A DNA stretch of 64,000 bases from Pyropia yezoensis. Taxonomy: Eukaryota; Rhodophyta; Bangiophyceae; Bangiales; Bangiaceae. Numbering within the stretch: the first letter of the stretch is position 1; every line of letters starts with the position of its first letter. A model generated the notes under the pieces. It was not told where the DNA came from. It ran no database searches and saw only the letters and a program-made list of their open reading frames with translations. A program made the translations under genes and the position numbers. The stretch covers positions 30,976,894 through 31,040,893 of the forward strand of contig CM020618.1 of the NCBI GenBank assembly GCA_009829735.1, in the 5' to 3' direction. This document shows, in pieces, positions 1 to 12,476 of the stretch.

Positions 1-159
1 GACATAGTCCAATAACTACTGTGCCCGTGCCCATTATGGTCATACCGAAAAGCTTTGTGGGCCGTATGGCGCCCGCACCAACCTCACCCGACTCTTCCCA
101 CCGGGAACGACCTGTCGCTCCAGACGCAGGCAAACAACCTCCCAGGCAATTTCCCCCCG

Positions 160-201
<42 letters not shown>
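160..201 (+). repeat. Poly-C homopolymer of 42 bases
   Basis: An uninterrupted run of C from 160 to 201, preceded by six C and one G. The opposite strand is poly-G and could form G-quadruplex structure. Such a run is prone to length error in sequencing and assembly. It lies in or next to the E1 5' LTR. Confidence 0.95.
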
Positions 202-204
<3 letters not shown>

Positions 205-859
205 TCCCTCGTCTCGGTTGTGGGGGTTTAACACACCGCTCGGACTAGGGGCATCCCCCTTCAGGGGGAGGCGGATCGTGGCGACCCCTGCCCCTGACCA
301 ATCGGGGGCAGGCGGGGATCGTTCCTCCCTCGGGAGGGGCACGCCACGTCATCCTCGCTGGATCTTCCCATGAAAGGGGGGACGGATACGATAATATCGG
401 GCAGAGCGATTACGCCCGCCCGATTGGAATTGGCCTTCTCGCCAGTGAAGGGAAGTTATCTAGGGCGGGCTACTTCCGCCCCAATCTGGCCGAGATTTAG
501 TGAGATCCCTCCACTGAGCGTATTTTGCGTGGAGAGATGTGCTGGATGGCTCTGAGTGGTTTGATTGGGTGTTTAGTGTAGGGAGTGTTGGCCCGCACTC
601 CGGGGTCTCACGGCGGGCCCTGGACCGGCGGGCCAAAGAGGGATATCTGCGCGTGGGGCTGTGCCCGTTGCTTCCCCCTCAGAAAATATCAAACTTGCGT
701 TACCCTCGTGTTCCCCGTCCCGGACGCTCCACCTCCGCGTGGAGCTTCACGTTCGGGCGGTTCTGACTCCAGTGTTTATACCCCGGGTTCCCCACCATCT
801 TCTTCGGGAGGATTACGTACCCCGTTGGTGTGGGCATACGCCCAGATAACCACCACATT

Positions 860-877
860 TGGTGGAGCAGCAGGGGA
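860..877 (+). other. Primer-binding site of E1
   Basis: Immediately after the inferred LTR end (CCACCACA, ending at 857) comes TTTGGTGGAGCAGCAGGGGA. The core GGTGGAGCAGCAGGGGA recurs at the same place in E2 (3477) and, with one change, in E3 on the minus strand (20575 downward). It begins with TGG, as expected for pairing to a tRNA CCA tail. The tRNA is not identified. Confidence 0.6.
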
Positions 878-1003
878 GGGGATTCGCTCCGCCTTCTGGC
901 GGAGACTAGTCTTCTTTTGTTCGGTGGTTCTTGGTCGTGTGTGCTGCGGTCGGGTTGTGACCCTTGGTACCTTTTCTTTCCTAACCTTTACAGGTGGGTC
1001 AAG

Positions 1004-3123
1004 ATGCAGTCTGATGATTCTACTCGTCCTCAAGGAGGAGGCCCTACACCTGTGGAGACGTCTAACGTGACGGCGGGCACCGGCGAAGCTTCCGGTGGCG
1101 CCTCACGGACCAGCCCTGGTGTTGAGTCGGCCGCTCAGCGGGAACGCACGAGTTTGTCCCGTTTGGACCTGCCTCCAGGTGGAGTGCCAGGCGCTGGTGA
1201 GGCTTCCGGCCTGGCACAAGCCGCTCCAGGCGCGACCCCTGATGGGGAGGCAGCCCGCGGCTTCGGCGACCGCTCTACCTCTACCTCCCGTGAGTGGGGG
1301 GCTTGGGCCTCACCCACGGGTGGGGGTACGTTTGCATCGCCCACCCAGGACCGTATGGCTACGAGTAATCTCGGAGGCGCTCCTTTTGGGGGCGTACCCG
1401 CTGTGGGGGGTTCGTCCTCCACGGCTATGAGGACTGTTCCTCTGGCGGCTTTCCGCCAGATGTTGACTCAGGTAGTCCCACCAATCTCTGCCCGACTCGA
1501 GAAGGTCGAGGGTTCAATCTCTCGATCAGGTCGACGGATTCGCCGCAGACCCCACGGTTATTCGCAGACATCCTCCTCTTCAGAGGCAAGTGAAGTTGAC
1601 CCTGAGAGGCGTGGGGCGAGGCGCTCAAGCGCTTCGACCCACCGCCGGGTGGCCCGTGTGCTATCCCCCGGACGTAACGGGGAACCGGAGTGGGTTATGC
1701 CGCACAGAATATTACCGGATGAGAATACCTTTATAGGTATCCTGGATTGCGAGTCTTATGTACTCGCCAACAAGAGCGCACGCTATGATGAAGAGATGGC
1801 TCACGGCTTAGGCCGGAAGCGCCAAGAGATATCTCTCACGTTTGCGCGTGACGCCCTCCGGGACGGGACCCCCCCTCTAGGGGTGTTCAAATTCCTAAAT
1901 CGCTTCCGTAAGGCTAGCGATGACAACGACCTTTCAGAAGGTCGGGCTATGTACCTCCTTCCGGATTTTACCAAAGGGGAACTCAAGGAGCTCCTCTCTC
2001 TTATCCCCTCTAAGGCGGGGGGACGGGCGGGAGAGGTCACTTCGTACCTGGAGCTGGTTAACTGGCTCCTCCGCAGTTATGCGGATGACGAAATATTATC
2101 ATCCCAAGTGGCAGCGTTTAATAACGTTGCCTAAGAGGACGCTGAGGCGTGGGGTCTACTGGCCCACCATGATTGTAGACGTGTATAAACGCGTCTCTCA
2201 GTGCACGGGGTGTGCTCGGAATAGGCTGGATGAGCGTAGGCATACGTCTACGCTCAAGCTAATCCCAGCCAACGAGCCCTTAGCCAGCCTGGCGAGTGAT
2301 ATCCTCGGACCCCTACCCGCTTCTGAAAACGGTAGCAGGTTTGTACTTGTTATGGTGGACCGTTTTAATAAGCTCACCCGGGCGATCTCCATGAAGGAGA
2401 TTACCGCGGTGGCAGTGGCTTCATCCTTTATTGAAGTCTGGGTAGCGTCTTATGGCATACCCGACTCCATGCTGACCGATAACGATCCGCACTTTGCTTC
2501 CGTATTTTTCCGGGGGTCTTAGGACTCCTAGGGATTGAGGCGAAGTATACGACGCCTTATGAGCCCCAAACGAATGGGCAGGTGAAGCGATATAATCGCA
2601 CTATTATGAGGCAGCTCCGGGTTTATACCGCGGAGCACCCAAAAAAGTGGGACCGTTTTGTCTCACTCCTCACAACGGCGTATAACACCCAAGTGCATTC
2701 TAGCACTGGGCAGACCCCCTTCATGTTTGTGAGCCCAAGGAGGCCCCAAACAATGGAGGCCAAGCGCCTCCCCAAGCTCCGTCCCCTTAGAGGAGAAGGA
2801 AGATTTGGGGAAAGGCGAGGATCAGGACTTCCAGACCGCAGCCTTACGGTTTGTGGAAGATTTGAAAAGTATCATCCCCCAGGTGCTTCAGCACCTGGCC
2901 AAGGTGCAGGAGGCGTATAAGAAAACCTTTGACGCCACTGTCGCGGAAAAGAATAAGGACCGACGGGAGGGGGACTGGGTTTTTCTGGCCTCCCATACCC
3001 GTAAGCGGTCTAAGCTCGCTCATAAGAGCGTGGGCCCCTACATGGTCTTGAGGACCGATGGGCGACGCTTCACCGTGGAGACCCCTTCACGGATCCGAAC
3101 GGTTACGAGTGACCATGCCACTC
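1004..3123 (+). pseudogene. E1 gag and integrase remnants
   Basis: The first ATG after the leader is at 1004. The left part reads as a Ty3-type Gag: a Ser/Pro/Gly-rich start and then a capsid-like helical region with the signature GEVTSYLELVNWLLR, also present in the E3 gag. The right part reads as integrase: the zinc-binding CTGCARNR signature, the catalytic core with SDILGPLP and the YGIPDSMLTDN segment, and the post-core region. Protease, reverse transcriptase and RNase H are not recognised. The coding capacity is fossil, with several breaks, so no functional product is proposed. Confidence 0.75.
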
Positions 3124-3474
3124 TGTAGCAATATGGATGACCGTATTGTGACCCTAGTTTAGGGGGACTACTTCTATCCCTTAACTTTCAATTCTGGAGA
3201 CCGCATTGGTCACGGTATCTGTGAGTTACGTACGACGAGAGGGACTTACATCCTGGGGTAGAGGGTAGTTAATCGTGCCTCCGAGGGTTTATGACGAGGG
3301 GGCCGGCAGCGAATCCACCGCCGGCCATGGTAGAACAAGATACCCCTCCCACTTTGGCTCCCATCTTGGCCCCGTGGCTTGCCCTCCAAGGACAGCAACC
3401 TTGGCCTCCCGGTGACATTGGTGCCGGTCCCCCCTGGTGAGTGTTCCCGTGCGACGGTTCCCTATTGTGCTACA
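3124..3474 (+). repeat. E2 5' LTR
   Basis: 351 bp from TGTAGCAATATGG to CCTATTGTGCTACA, with 7-bp inverted ends (TGTAGCA/TGCTACA). It aligns along nearly its whole length with 22266-22627. A primer-binding-like sequence follows at once. Confidence 0.9.
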
Positions 3475-3476
3475 TC

Positions 3477-3493
3477 GGTGGAGCAGCAGGGGA
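3477..3493 (+). other. Primer-binding site of E2
   Basis: GGTGGAGCAGCAGGGGA lies two bases after the LTR end at 3474. It is the same core as in E1, which supports use of the same host tRNA primer in elements whose LTRs are otherwise unrelated. Confidence 0.6.
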
Positions 3494-3692
3494 CGGGTTT
3501 CCGTCACCCTTGTGGTACCGCCGTCCTCGGTCCTGGAACACGGATAGGGAGCTGGTCCTTTTCTTGTACTCGTGATGTTACGATCTGGTGATTGTGTTGA
3601 GTGGTTGCGTTTGACTGCGATCTACTGTTACTCTCCCCAATCTACCCCCTCGCTCCCTTCTTTGTGGTGACCGTTACGTCGGTTGACTGATT

Positions 3693-5876
3693 GTGACTCA
3701 GTTTACCCAAGAGACGGAGAACGCTCAAGATGACGGATCGGCGTCGACGCCGACCCCGAAGGTGAACACGGGAACCGAGATCGGTAACCCGATCGACAAC
3801 ATTGAGACGCCGATGCTCTCCGGTGCCGGATCGACGTCTGGTACGGCTCGGACGGCAGGTGGCGGCGGCCCGCCTCAACCGTCTTCGGCCAACCTCACTC
3901 CGCCGCCACCCTCACCAGGGGATTCCCTGATTGCATCATTGGCTCGCATCGAAGCCCGGTTGACCGGACTCGACGCCCGTCATGAGCGTACGGGGGACGC
4001 AATGGCAATGCTGATGTCAACACGCCACACGACGGTACCCCGTCGTGTTCCCCCCACACCGGTACGGTTCGAACCGACCGGACTGCTTTCGGAGTCTACC
4101 GAGGTCGACTACGGCGCAGCTACCCCCGGATAGCCCCCGGACACGGCGGGTTATAGATCCGAATCGTCAGCCTAGTTAGAACGAAGTCACAGGGAGCACT
4201 CCGCTCGGAGCACCCGGAGCGGACTCTGCGGACACGGCCCGACGGATACTTACGCCGAAGCAGAGTCGGCTATGGGGGGGGGCGGTACCCTACCGCAGTA
4301 TTCTCACGACGGAGGAAGCCATCCAACTCGAAAGCCCGAGGTGCCGCCGCCGGAAGTACCAGCTTCACTGGTACAAGCTACGACAGCGCAGGTTTCTGTG
4401 AGCTTAGTGATGCGCATGGAGTCCGATAAGTCTACTCACCAACTGGCCAAGCGACTGGATATCCAGGACGCTGACACGGAGATTGTCAACGAAGTCTTTC
4501 GGTCGGTACTGACTCCTGAACGTTACCGTTTGGAAGACCGATCCACTACCGTATCGGAATCGAAGCGTAATACCTCGCATGAAGCGATCCGCTCTATGCA
4601 GACCCTTATTAAGGGAGTCCATATGTTCGGAGGCTCGAACGGACGCTCTTTGGCAGTCATTGGCTTCCTGACCAGCTTCAAGGCAGTCGCAGACAAGACA
4701 CTCGTTAACGAGAGGCTAGCCCTGGAGATCCTCCCGTTCTTTGTTGATGAACGGGTACGAAGCATCCTCCGCCAGGCATCCCCGATGCCGGGAATGAGGG
4801 TCGCAGCCACCCCCCTGGATAACCGTGGTATACTGAAGGAGCTGCTTAGCAGCTACCTCAGTAAGGACAAGTGCGAAGACCACTATCGGGCCCTCCGCAC
4901 CGCCACCGCCCAGTCCTGGGAGGATGAGGAGATGTTCGGACGCCGGATCCAAGAGCTTGACTACGAGCTGGGGAAGCTCCTTGGCGACGGGGAGCTACGG
5001 GCCACCCTGTCCGCAGGAGTACCCAACTACGTGCGTATATCCGCACGGGGAGCCAATACGGCTCGGACGAACTTCAGTCGACTGATGCACATGTGCAAGT
5101 CCCTGGGGAACGCCTACCGGGTACTTCACCCGGAATGTGCCTTGGCCCCGAAGCCGAAGGGTGAGGGGAGCAAACTCATTCTTACCCCGGTACCGAAGCA
5201 AGAGAAGGTGGAACGTAAGGCCGCACCAGTACTGGTGGCGACCGAGTATGCCCCCACGGGTGAGGATGAACCTCAAGTCGACCAACAGGGCCACCTGTTG
5301 CTACCGGCGACGCCGGTGATTGATGAGCAAGGTACGGTAGCGTACATCGCCCCGGCTGGGACGCAGTTCCAGGTCAACGAGGGAGCGGGTCGGCGCGTCC
5401 CGTATGTACGGACTACGGGGTATGCCCCGGTTACGGGTAACCCCCCCCAACCCCTGCCGACATGGGCGGTGCGTACGGAGGCACCTCCGCACATCGCTGG
5501 TAGCACCAACCGGCTGGGAGAGTCCATGTTCCGTTTGGCACCGGGACCCAAGGCCTACCAAGGAACGGGCACTCGGGCGCCCGAGGCAGGCAACCGGACA
5601 TATGGAGCCAACCCGACCTGGACACTCGGGACGGCCGGCACTTCCGGATGTATGCTGTGCGGAGACCCCCAACACTGGGTGTCCTCATGCCCGCTCATCC
5701 AGGAGGAGTCTCGACGGGCAGCGGCGCAACGCAAGGCATCCATTGGGGGGTATCACACCAGGGCACCGGCACCGGGTAGGCAGCAAGCTCCGGGAGGAGT
5801 ACTGGCAGTCGAGGAGGCACCTCCTCCCCCGGATATCCCGGAAGATAGTACCCGGCCGAGCACGGGAAACGAGTAA
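3693..5876 (+). pseudogene. E2 gag region
   Basis: The region encodes a long Gag-like polypeptide. It starts with a low-complexity Thr/Pro/Gly part, then a helical capsid-like part near 4400-5130, a Pro-rich linker, and a nucleocapsid zinc knuckle of the CX2CX4HX4C type (CMLCGDPQHWVSSC) near 5651-5692. Gag of Ty3 elements forms the cytoplasmic particle, and the knuckle binds RNA. It is distinct in sequence from the E1/E3 gag. The region is not continuously open, so it is treated as fossil. Confidence 0.8.
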
Positions 5877-6147
5877 GAGGAAGGACGACACGGGGTCGCT
5901 GGGGCAACCCTAGCAAGCCACCCCGGACTGCCGCGGGGAAAGCCTCACGGAATGCGCGGTTGAGCCGACGCAGCATCAACCCCCGCGTACACCATCCGGC
6001 CCCGACGACACGGCGTCAGGGGATTGATGACCAACCTCCAAGGTTGGGAGGAGAGGACGGGAAGCCCCGTCACGTTGAACCAGACAGGGCTCTGTCCAGG
6101 ATGCCCGAGCTACACCGGATATCGGTGTAGGCCACGTACTGTTTACC

Positions 6148-9100
6148 TTGGAGAACTTCAAGGTATCAGCCACACTGGGGGTTGACCCCCAGTCGACACG
6201 ATCGTACTACCCTGTACTGGATACAGGGGCTGGACCCAATCTTATCCGGAAGGATACCCTCCCGGACAAGTGGCTTCCGCGAGTCAGAGTCACTTGGGGA
6301 CCCGAGATCAAGAATGCGAATGGTCGTCTCACTCGTACGACCGCAGCGATGTCGCTGCGGGTCACCATCGGGGAACTCACCACGGAAGTCGACTTCCTGG
6401 TGTGTGAGACTCTATCTGTGCCCTGCATACCGGGGTGCACCTTCATCAACGTTCACGTTGATGCAATCCGGCCGGGCCGGAGGACCGTCGAGCTGCAAGA
6501 GGCCGACGGGGCGAAGAGAGGACAGACAGCTATCTTCAGGGACCTGAAGCTACAAGGGAGCCACGTTAACGTGGCTGAGGTACACGCAACAGAAGAACCG
6601 AAGACACTCCGGCTGGCCAAGCGGACCCGCTTTGAGCCATTATCGGAGACCGTCCTCCCGGTTAACTGTGACCTCGCAGGCATCTGCAGAGTCCAGTCCA
6701 ACCCACGAACCTACAAGCGCCATGGGTTGACCATGGCCAACGGTATCGTAGACCTCCCAGCGGGGGGGTCATCACTGCTCGTGATGGCGAACTGTCGCCG
6801 TAAGGCAGTCACCCTTCCGAAAGGAACTATCCCCGGGATCGTCGAGCTCTACGAAGGAGACATCCTTACCCCTGACAAGGAAGGTCAAGTGGAACCACTT
6901 GAGGTACTGGAGGTCACCGAGACCACCGAGCTGCAGGAACCCGATTACGGGAAACCTAACCCATCAACAGCTCCGGCGGACATTCCGCCAAAGGACCAAG
7001 AAGCCTTGAAGGCACGGGCCGTGGCTGACCTCAGTCATCTTCCCCCTTCGGTAGCCGAAGGGGTACGACGGATGCTAAGAAAGCATGACGTCATGTGGAC
7101 CCGCGGGGCTCTGGGTACCATTGGGGCAACCCAACACCGTATAGACCTGGTACCAGGTGCACGACCAGCGCTGTCTCAACCGCATCGCGCGGGACCTATG
7201 CAACGAGAGATCGTTGATGGAGAAGTGAAGAGGATGAGCGAAGCTCAGGTGATCCGACCTTCGATGTCGGAGTGGGGCGCCGCAGTCGTTATCGTTCCGA
7301 AGAAGGATCAAACCCCTCGGTTTTGCATCGATTATCGACGCCTCAACTTGGTTACCAAGAAAGACTCATACCCTTTACCAAGGATGGACGAGTGCATCGA
7401 CTCGCTGGGGGAGGCCACAGTGTTTACCACTATCGACTGCAATGCCGGGTACTGGCAGATCCCAGTTGCGGAGGAGGAGATCCCCAAGACAGGGTTCGTC
7501 TGTCACAGTGGAGTGTAGGAGTTCCTAAGGATGCCCTTCGGATTGTCCAACGCCCCCGCCACATTCCAGCGGGTCATCGACATTATACTGTCCGGAGTGA
7601 AGTGGCTTAACTGCCTGGTGTACCTGGACGATGTCATCGTCTTCTCGCGTAACATGGATGACCATGTGCAACATGTCGACGAGGTACTCACCCTCTTGCG
7701 GAACGCCGGGGTAACCCTGCGCCTCAAGAAGTGCGCCTTCTTTCAGGAGACCGTCGAGCATCTGGGTCACCAGATCACACCAGGTAAACTGGGAGTGCTC
7801 GAAGCTAATACCCGGGTACTCCGGGATGCGCGATACGCGACCACCCAGACACAGCTGAAAAGCCTTCTAAGGATGTGCAACGTATACCGACGGTTCGTCA
7901 CGGACTTTGCTCGTATAGCCAAACCTTGAACGGTTCTGACGAGCAGCGCCTTGCCAAAGGTACTCCAACCTCCCTCGCCTAGCGAGGGAGAGGCATTCGA
8001 GCTGCTCAAGCAAGCTCTGCTAGCCCCGCCTGTGCTTGCGTTGCCGCATAGACGCGGGACCTTCGGCATCGATGTCGATGCCTGCGATACCCAAGTGGGA
8101 TGCACCCTGTTACAGGGAGAGACAATCATCGGTACCTATAATGCTATCCCGGACCTACATCCGGTGGGGTACTTCAGCCGGACACTCAACCCGGCTGAGC
8201 GTAACTTTAGTGCCACCGAGCGTGAGTGCCTCGGAGTCATATGGGCAGTGCAACTGCTCCGGCCATTCCTGGAAGGTTCCAGGTTCATCGTAAGGTCCGA
8301 CCACGAACCTTTACGATGGCTTCTCAACCTTGGTGACAAGGATTCCGACAGCCACGGTCGGCTAGCCCGGTGGAGGCTGAAGATGGCCGAGCACGATTAC
8401 CGGACCATGTATAAGGCCGGGTCCACCCATCATCTGGGGGACGCGCTGTCGCGACTCGATACACCGAGCGGGGATACCTGACGGGTGGACGAGGACATCC
8501 CGGTTGTACCGGTTTGCATGGTGGGTAATGCTACCCAAGGTATAGTTGACCATACCATGGCACACCTTGCGTGCCCACTGACCCTCGCGGACTTCCGCGA
8601 GGCACAGGCCAATGATGATGACTGTAAACGCCATCGTGCTAACCTCCTGGCCGGCACAGCCGGCATCTTCTCCGAAAATGAGGACGGACTCATATACCGG
8701 CGGGCACCCGCCGATAGACGGCATCAGGTCGTGGTTCCCGTGTCCCTACGACAAGCGGTCATGGATCGAGAACACGAGAACTCGACAGCCGGACACCCGG
8801 GGGGTTCGCGCATGTTCGCAGCAATGCGGAGGTTCTTCTTCTGGCCGGCAATGGCCGTCGACGTGGTCGACCACGTGCGGGGATGCCACCCGTGTGCACG
8901 GAATCGTATGAGTCCTCATAGGCGGGCGTCCGCTATGAAACTATTCCCCCCGGATGAGCCCAACGAGCAAGTCGCTATCGACATACTCGGGCCGCTTCCA
9001 GTAACGGAAGAAGGGAACAGGTACATCCTGGTCATGTCGGACCGCTTTACGAAGCTGTCACGGGCAGTAGCGATCCCGAACGACACGGCCTACACGATCA

Positions 9101-9603
9101 TGAACGCAGTGGTTGACCACTGGATCAGTGCTTACGGAGTTATCAAGCAACTCTTCTCCGACAACGGAGCAAACCTTACGTCAACATTCTGCACTAAGGT
9201 CATGGGCATGTTCGGTATCGAACCACCTCGGGCATCCGACTACCACCCGCAATCCCACGGGCAGGTGGAGCGGTTCAACCGCACAATCGTCAAGATGCTC
9301 CAATGCTATGTGGCGGAACACACGAACACGTGGGACAGGCTTCTGTTCGTATTGACCCTGGCATACAATGCCAGGCCCCACCGGAGTACCAACATTGCTC
9401 CACTAGAACGGGTCATGCCAATAGGCGTCGGCAATCTGACGCTGCCACCGGGCAGATGCACTCGGTATGACATACCGAAGGGCCGACCGGCCGAACGGAT
9501 CCACTTAGCTTGGATGGCCAAGCTATCGTGGATGATACCTAAGCTCAAGAGTGCCCATGACCGTACACAACTTCGATACAAGAAGAACTTAGTAAGCTAC
9601 TGA
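6148..9603 (+). pseudogene. E2 pol region (PR-RT-RNase H-IN)
   Basis: Domains in order: aspartic protease with the LDTGAG motif near 6220; reverse transcriptase from about 7100, with FCIDYRRLN, MPFGLSNAP and YLDDVIVFS; RNase H near 8060-8330, with FGIDVDACD and TERECLGV; integrase from about 8760, with an HHCC zinc domain (CHPCARNR), core segments DILGPLP and SDNGANL, and GQVERFNRT. The order PR-RT-RH-IN is that of Ty3/gypsy (Metaviridae). No chromodomain is clear after the integrase. It is broken by a few breaks and is not expected to give a working polyprotein. Confidence 0.9.
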
Positions 9604-9922
9604 CTTTCACAAGGTTATATTTGAATGCGATGATTAACTCCGATGATTTCAAAGTAACCTGAGACTTACACCAAGGTAAAACTTCGTCCATGGGGCAAGT
9701 GACTGACCGAGGAAGGTTGACCTTTATGAGTATTAACCGACCAGGATAGGCTGGGGGCGCGAGAAAAGCCAAGGCAAGCCACTGCTATGGCAGACGGGGT
9801 ACTCCCCACAGGCAGCCATCGGTATCATCCAAACGCCCCAGCGGGGGATGATTTATTACTCACTACTACCCGGCCACCATAAGGGTCCCCGGGTCCCTCT
9901 CCCTCACAAACAATAGCACTCC

Positions 9923-11664
9923 TCAGTGGGTAGACCCGCTGCCCGAGGGAGGCCACTCACGCGTAAACGCGTATACCTCCATGCTCCACCGGTCGGCAAT
10001 CTCGCGACGGTGAATCGCCCGAGTTACCTCGGTGCATAGCTCGACGAGGGTACTGCGGCCAGCCTCCACTTCATCCAGAGCTGTCTGCAGGCGGTTCAGC
10101 ACACCACCGAAGCAACGCGCGGAACCAACCAGCGCAGCACCTGGGGGGATATCCCCCCAGCTAATAGAGAGACCCTCCCGCATCTCGCGGGCAATGAGGG
10201 CGTCAACGCCCTCATACCATAGACGGGGACCCCCGTCACGCATGACAGGGGCGGAAGGTGACACTGGCCCAGCCAGAGGAGCCACAGGAGCCGACACGGC
10301 TACCACCGGAGCCGGTGGCACCTGATACGAGCCTCGGTAGGACCCTACCGAAGGGGCTCCACCGTAAACCCGGCGGGGCTCCGCCCGACGACGGGACACC
10401 TCACGCTCCCCACCCGCAGAGCCCCACTCTCGGGGACGACGGCCCACCGCCATCGGTATCGGGTTACCGAACCACGGGGCGAGGATCTGAAGAGAGTCAT
10501 GGATACCCATGGGAATACCCAGGTCAGGAACAGCCTCGGTGGACGCCCACCCACGGCAATTGGGCTCACCCGGCTGAGTACGCCGGATGCGCAACAAGTG
10601 ACGAGGCAAGGGGGCAGCCCCAGCCTGCAGATCCCGGTACGGGGGAAGGGTCAACACCCCAGCCCAGTTCACGGCATCGTGAACGGCCAGCAGGGCCTAG
10701 AACTCCCGGGCCATCCCGGTCTTGGCAGCTATCATGTCCACGCCCAGCTGCCCGATGTGCCGACGGACAACCGTCGGAAGATGAAACGGGGGCCCCTGCC
10801 GGCGGACGGACAGCAAGAAGGAGGAAGCCTGCCCGAGGGTAACCTCAAGGGTGAAGGTCCCCTGCAACGGGTGGACCGGCCGGGAGGCCAACACACTCCC
10901 GAAGTATCGGAGACAGGAGCCGGTGTCAAACCGGAAAGCAGGGGCGGGTTCCCACCCCTCCTGCCACAGAGGCGGGCGCACGAAAGTGTACACCGGCGCA
11001 CGACCGTTACCGGTCTGCAACGCACACGTTATATCGGTGCGGAACGCATCCGCCATGACACCATGGTTGCGTCGCCAGCTCGACGCCGACTTCAACCCCG
11101 CCATGGGCGGGTACGGAGCCGTCAACGTCAGGTACGGGGAAACCCCCGGGAAGTACTCGAACCCGGGATACCGGCCGGTATCACCCACCGTCTCCCCAAA
11201 CGCCACCAGCTCCGCCGCCGCCGCAACCTCCCGAACACTAGCCGGGCAGTCAACCTCCCGCGGCAACGCGGGGGCAATCAAGTCGCATATCCCGAAGGCG
11301 GAGTCGAGGTAGACTTCACCCCGCCCCACTCGGGTGCGCCAGAGCTGCGCATGCCGGTCGTCCGGCTGACTCAGGATCCAATGATGTTCCACCCGGACCG
11401 CGTTCGGCTGGTTGACCAGCCGCACCAACTCCCGCTCCCAACTCGGGTCCACCTTGACGCGCCGGGAGGACTCTCCACGGTAACGCGGCTGGTGGAAGTC
11501 CACCCGCATCCGCCCAGCGGAGTCCATGGACTCCTGCACAGTCAGGCCTCGAACCCGAGCCACCAAGTCAGACATCGACATGGCGGGTTGACCCGCCGCC
11601 AAGGCGACGCCGCCACCCAACGGGGCGACCCGGGCAGGACCAGGAAGAATCGGGGGCGCCGGGG
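9923..11664 (-). pseudogene. E2 antisense accessory ORF region, 3' portion
   Basis: Between E2 pol and the E3 insertion, the minus strand is open over most of 1.7 kb, convergent with pol. Readable segments include ARVRGLTVQESMDSAG, SSWRRNHGVMADAFRTDITC, and a second Ala/Pro-rich stretch around 10250-10350. It resembles no family I know. Its middle can be aligned loosely with the antisense ORF of E3 (shared pattern G-T-x4-G-x2-P-x-F ending in PYL, then FG-[SA]-V, then a VxRRG-like stretch). Known Ty3 elements of plants (Tat lineage) also carry antisense ORFs at this place. Function is unknown; as part of a fossil it is not expected to be active. Confidence 0.5.
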
Positions 11665-11669
11665 GAAGC
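11665..11669. repeat. Target-site duplication of E3, left copy (GAAGC)
   Basis: GAAGC immediately precedes the E3 LTR start at 11670 and is repeated exactly at 21045-21049 after the other LTR. Five-base duplication is typical for Ty3/gypsy integrase. Confidence 0.95.
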
Positions 11670-12138
11670 TGTGGCAAAAACCACTTACACACACGACACC
11701 CAAGTTGGGGCGGTGTACAAGGGCTGCCTCCCGTGTCGGGGGAACCGGAAGAAGTGCAAGTCCCACACACTCTGTCCCTGTTGTGGGGCAAACCCCCCAC
11801 AGACAAACAAGAGGATGGTGTGTGGTCCAACAGTTTCTTGGTCGGGACGGGGACGCAGGGCCAAGCCCCGCTGTCCCGCCCCTTATCCCCCCAGGGTCCC
11901 CTCAGAATCTCGCCACTCAGAATCTCCCACCCCAGTACCTGCCCACCGGGCCACACGAAAATTCAAGACGATAAATGCAGAAAACCCTCAAATCCAAGTT
12001 GGATTTACTACTAAGCTAACTATCCAAAACTTAGGGAATATGGACCCAAATGCAGGGGGAGGAACGGACCAGGCTAGTGGCCTGCCGCCCCTTGTATGGC
12101 ACGTATTGCCCCCCTACCTGGGGGTCAATACTGCCACA
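11670..12138 (-). repeat. E3 3' LTR
   Basis: 469 bp, TGTGGCA to TGCCACA as read on the plus strand. It matches 20576-21044 and the solo copy at 23462-23929. A purine-rich tract on the minus strand adjoins it at 12139, which marks it as the 3' LTR of a minus-strand element. Confidence 0.93.
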
Positions 12139-12152
12139 CTCCCCTCTCCTCA
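12139..12152 (-). other. Polypurine tract of E3
   Basis: Read on the minus strand this is TGAGGAGAGGGGAG, directly next to the LTR start. It is the expected plus-strand priming site and fixes the direction of the element. Confidence 0.75.
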
Positions 12153-12476
12153 GTTCCGACCGACCCGGTCGGCCCTGTGAGGGGGTGCGTAAACGCACCT
12201 CTCGGCGTTGGGGGCGCGACTTGCTGTCCCCCCTTGAGTACGTAACGCGGATGTGGAGGCGGTCACGTTGACCGCCCCCCTCCTCAAGCTTGCCCACTCG
12301 GCAGCTTGCTCTCCCCGGTTTACACTTCACCTTCACCACCACCTCCCCTTCACCTTCCACGGGGCCGCCCCACGCTGGGGAGGCCACCCGTCTACCCACG
12401 ATCCGAGTCCCCCTCAACTCGAGGCGGGTCTCGTGCCGCGATAGCCAGGGCGTCTCTCCCCAACTTGGGGAGAGCC

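Larger units (their letters stand above)
1..3123 (+). mobile_element. E1: broken Ty3/gypsy LTR retroelement remnant
   Basis: The parts seen, in order, are the right end of a 5' LTR (to about 857), a primer-binding site, a gag region and an integrase region. The gag and integrase peptides match those of E3 further right better than those of E2, so E1 and E3 belong to one lineage. On the right it runs directly into the 5' LTR of E2 at 3124, with no polypurine tract or 3' LTR of its own. The left LTR boundary was not found and may lie outside the window. The element is clearly broken, with several breaks. No LTR pair is available for dating, but its decay suggests it is old. Confidence 0.8.

Noticed and set aside
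219-857. E1 5' LTR starting at TGTGGGGG near 219
   Set aside because: It does not pair convincingly with the LTR end CCACCACA and there is no second E1 LTR for comparison, so the left border stays open.
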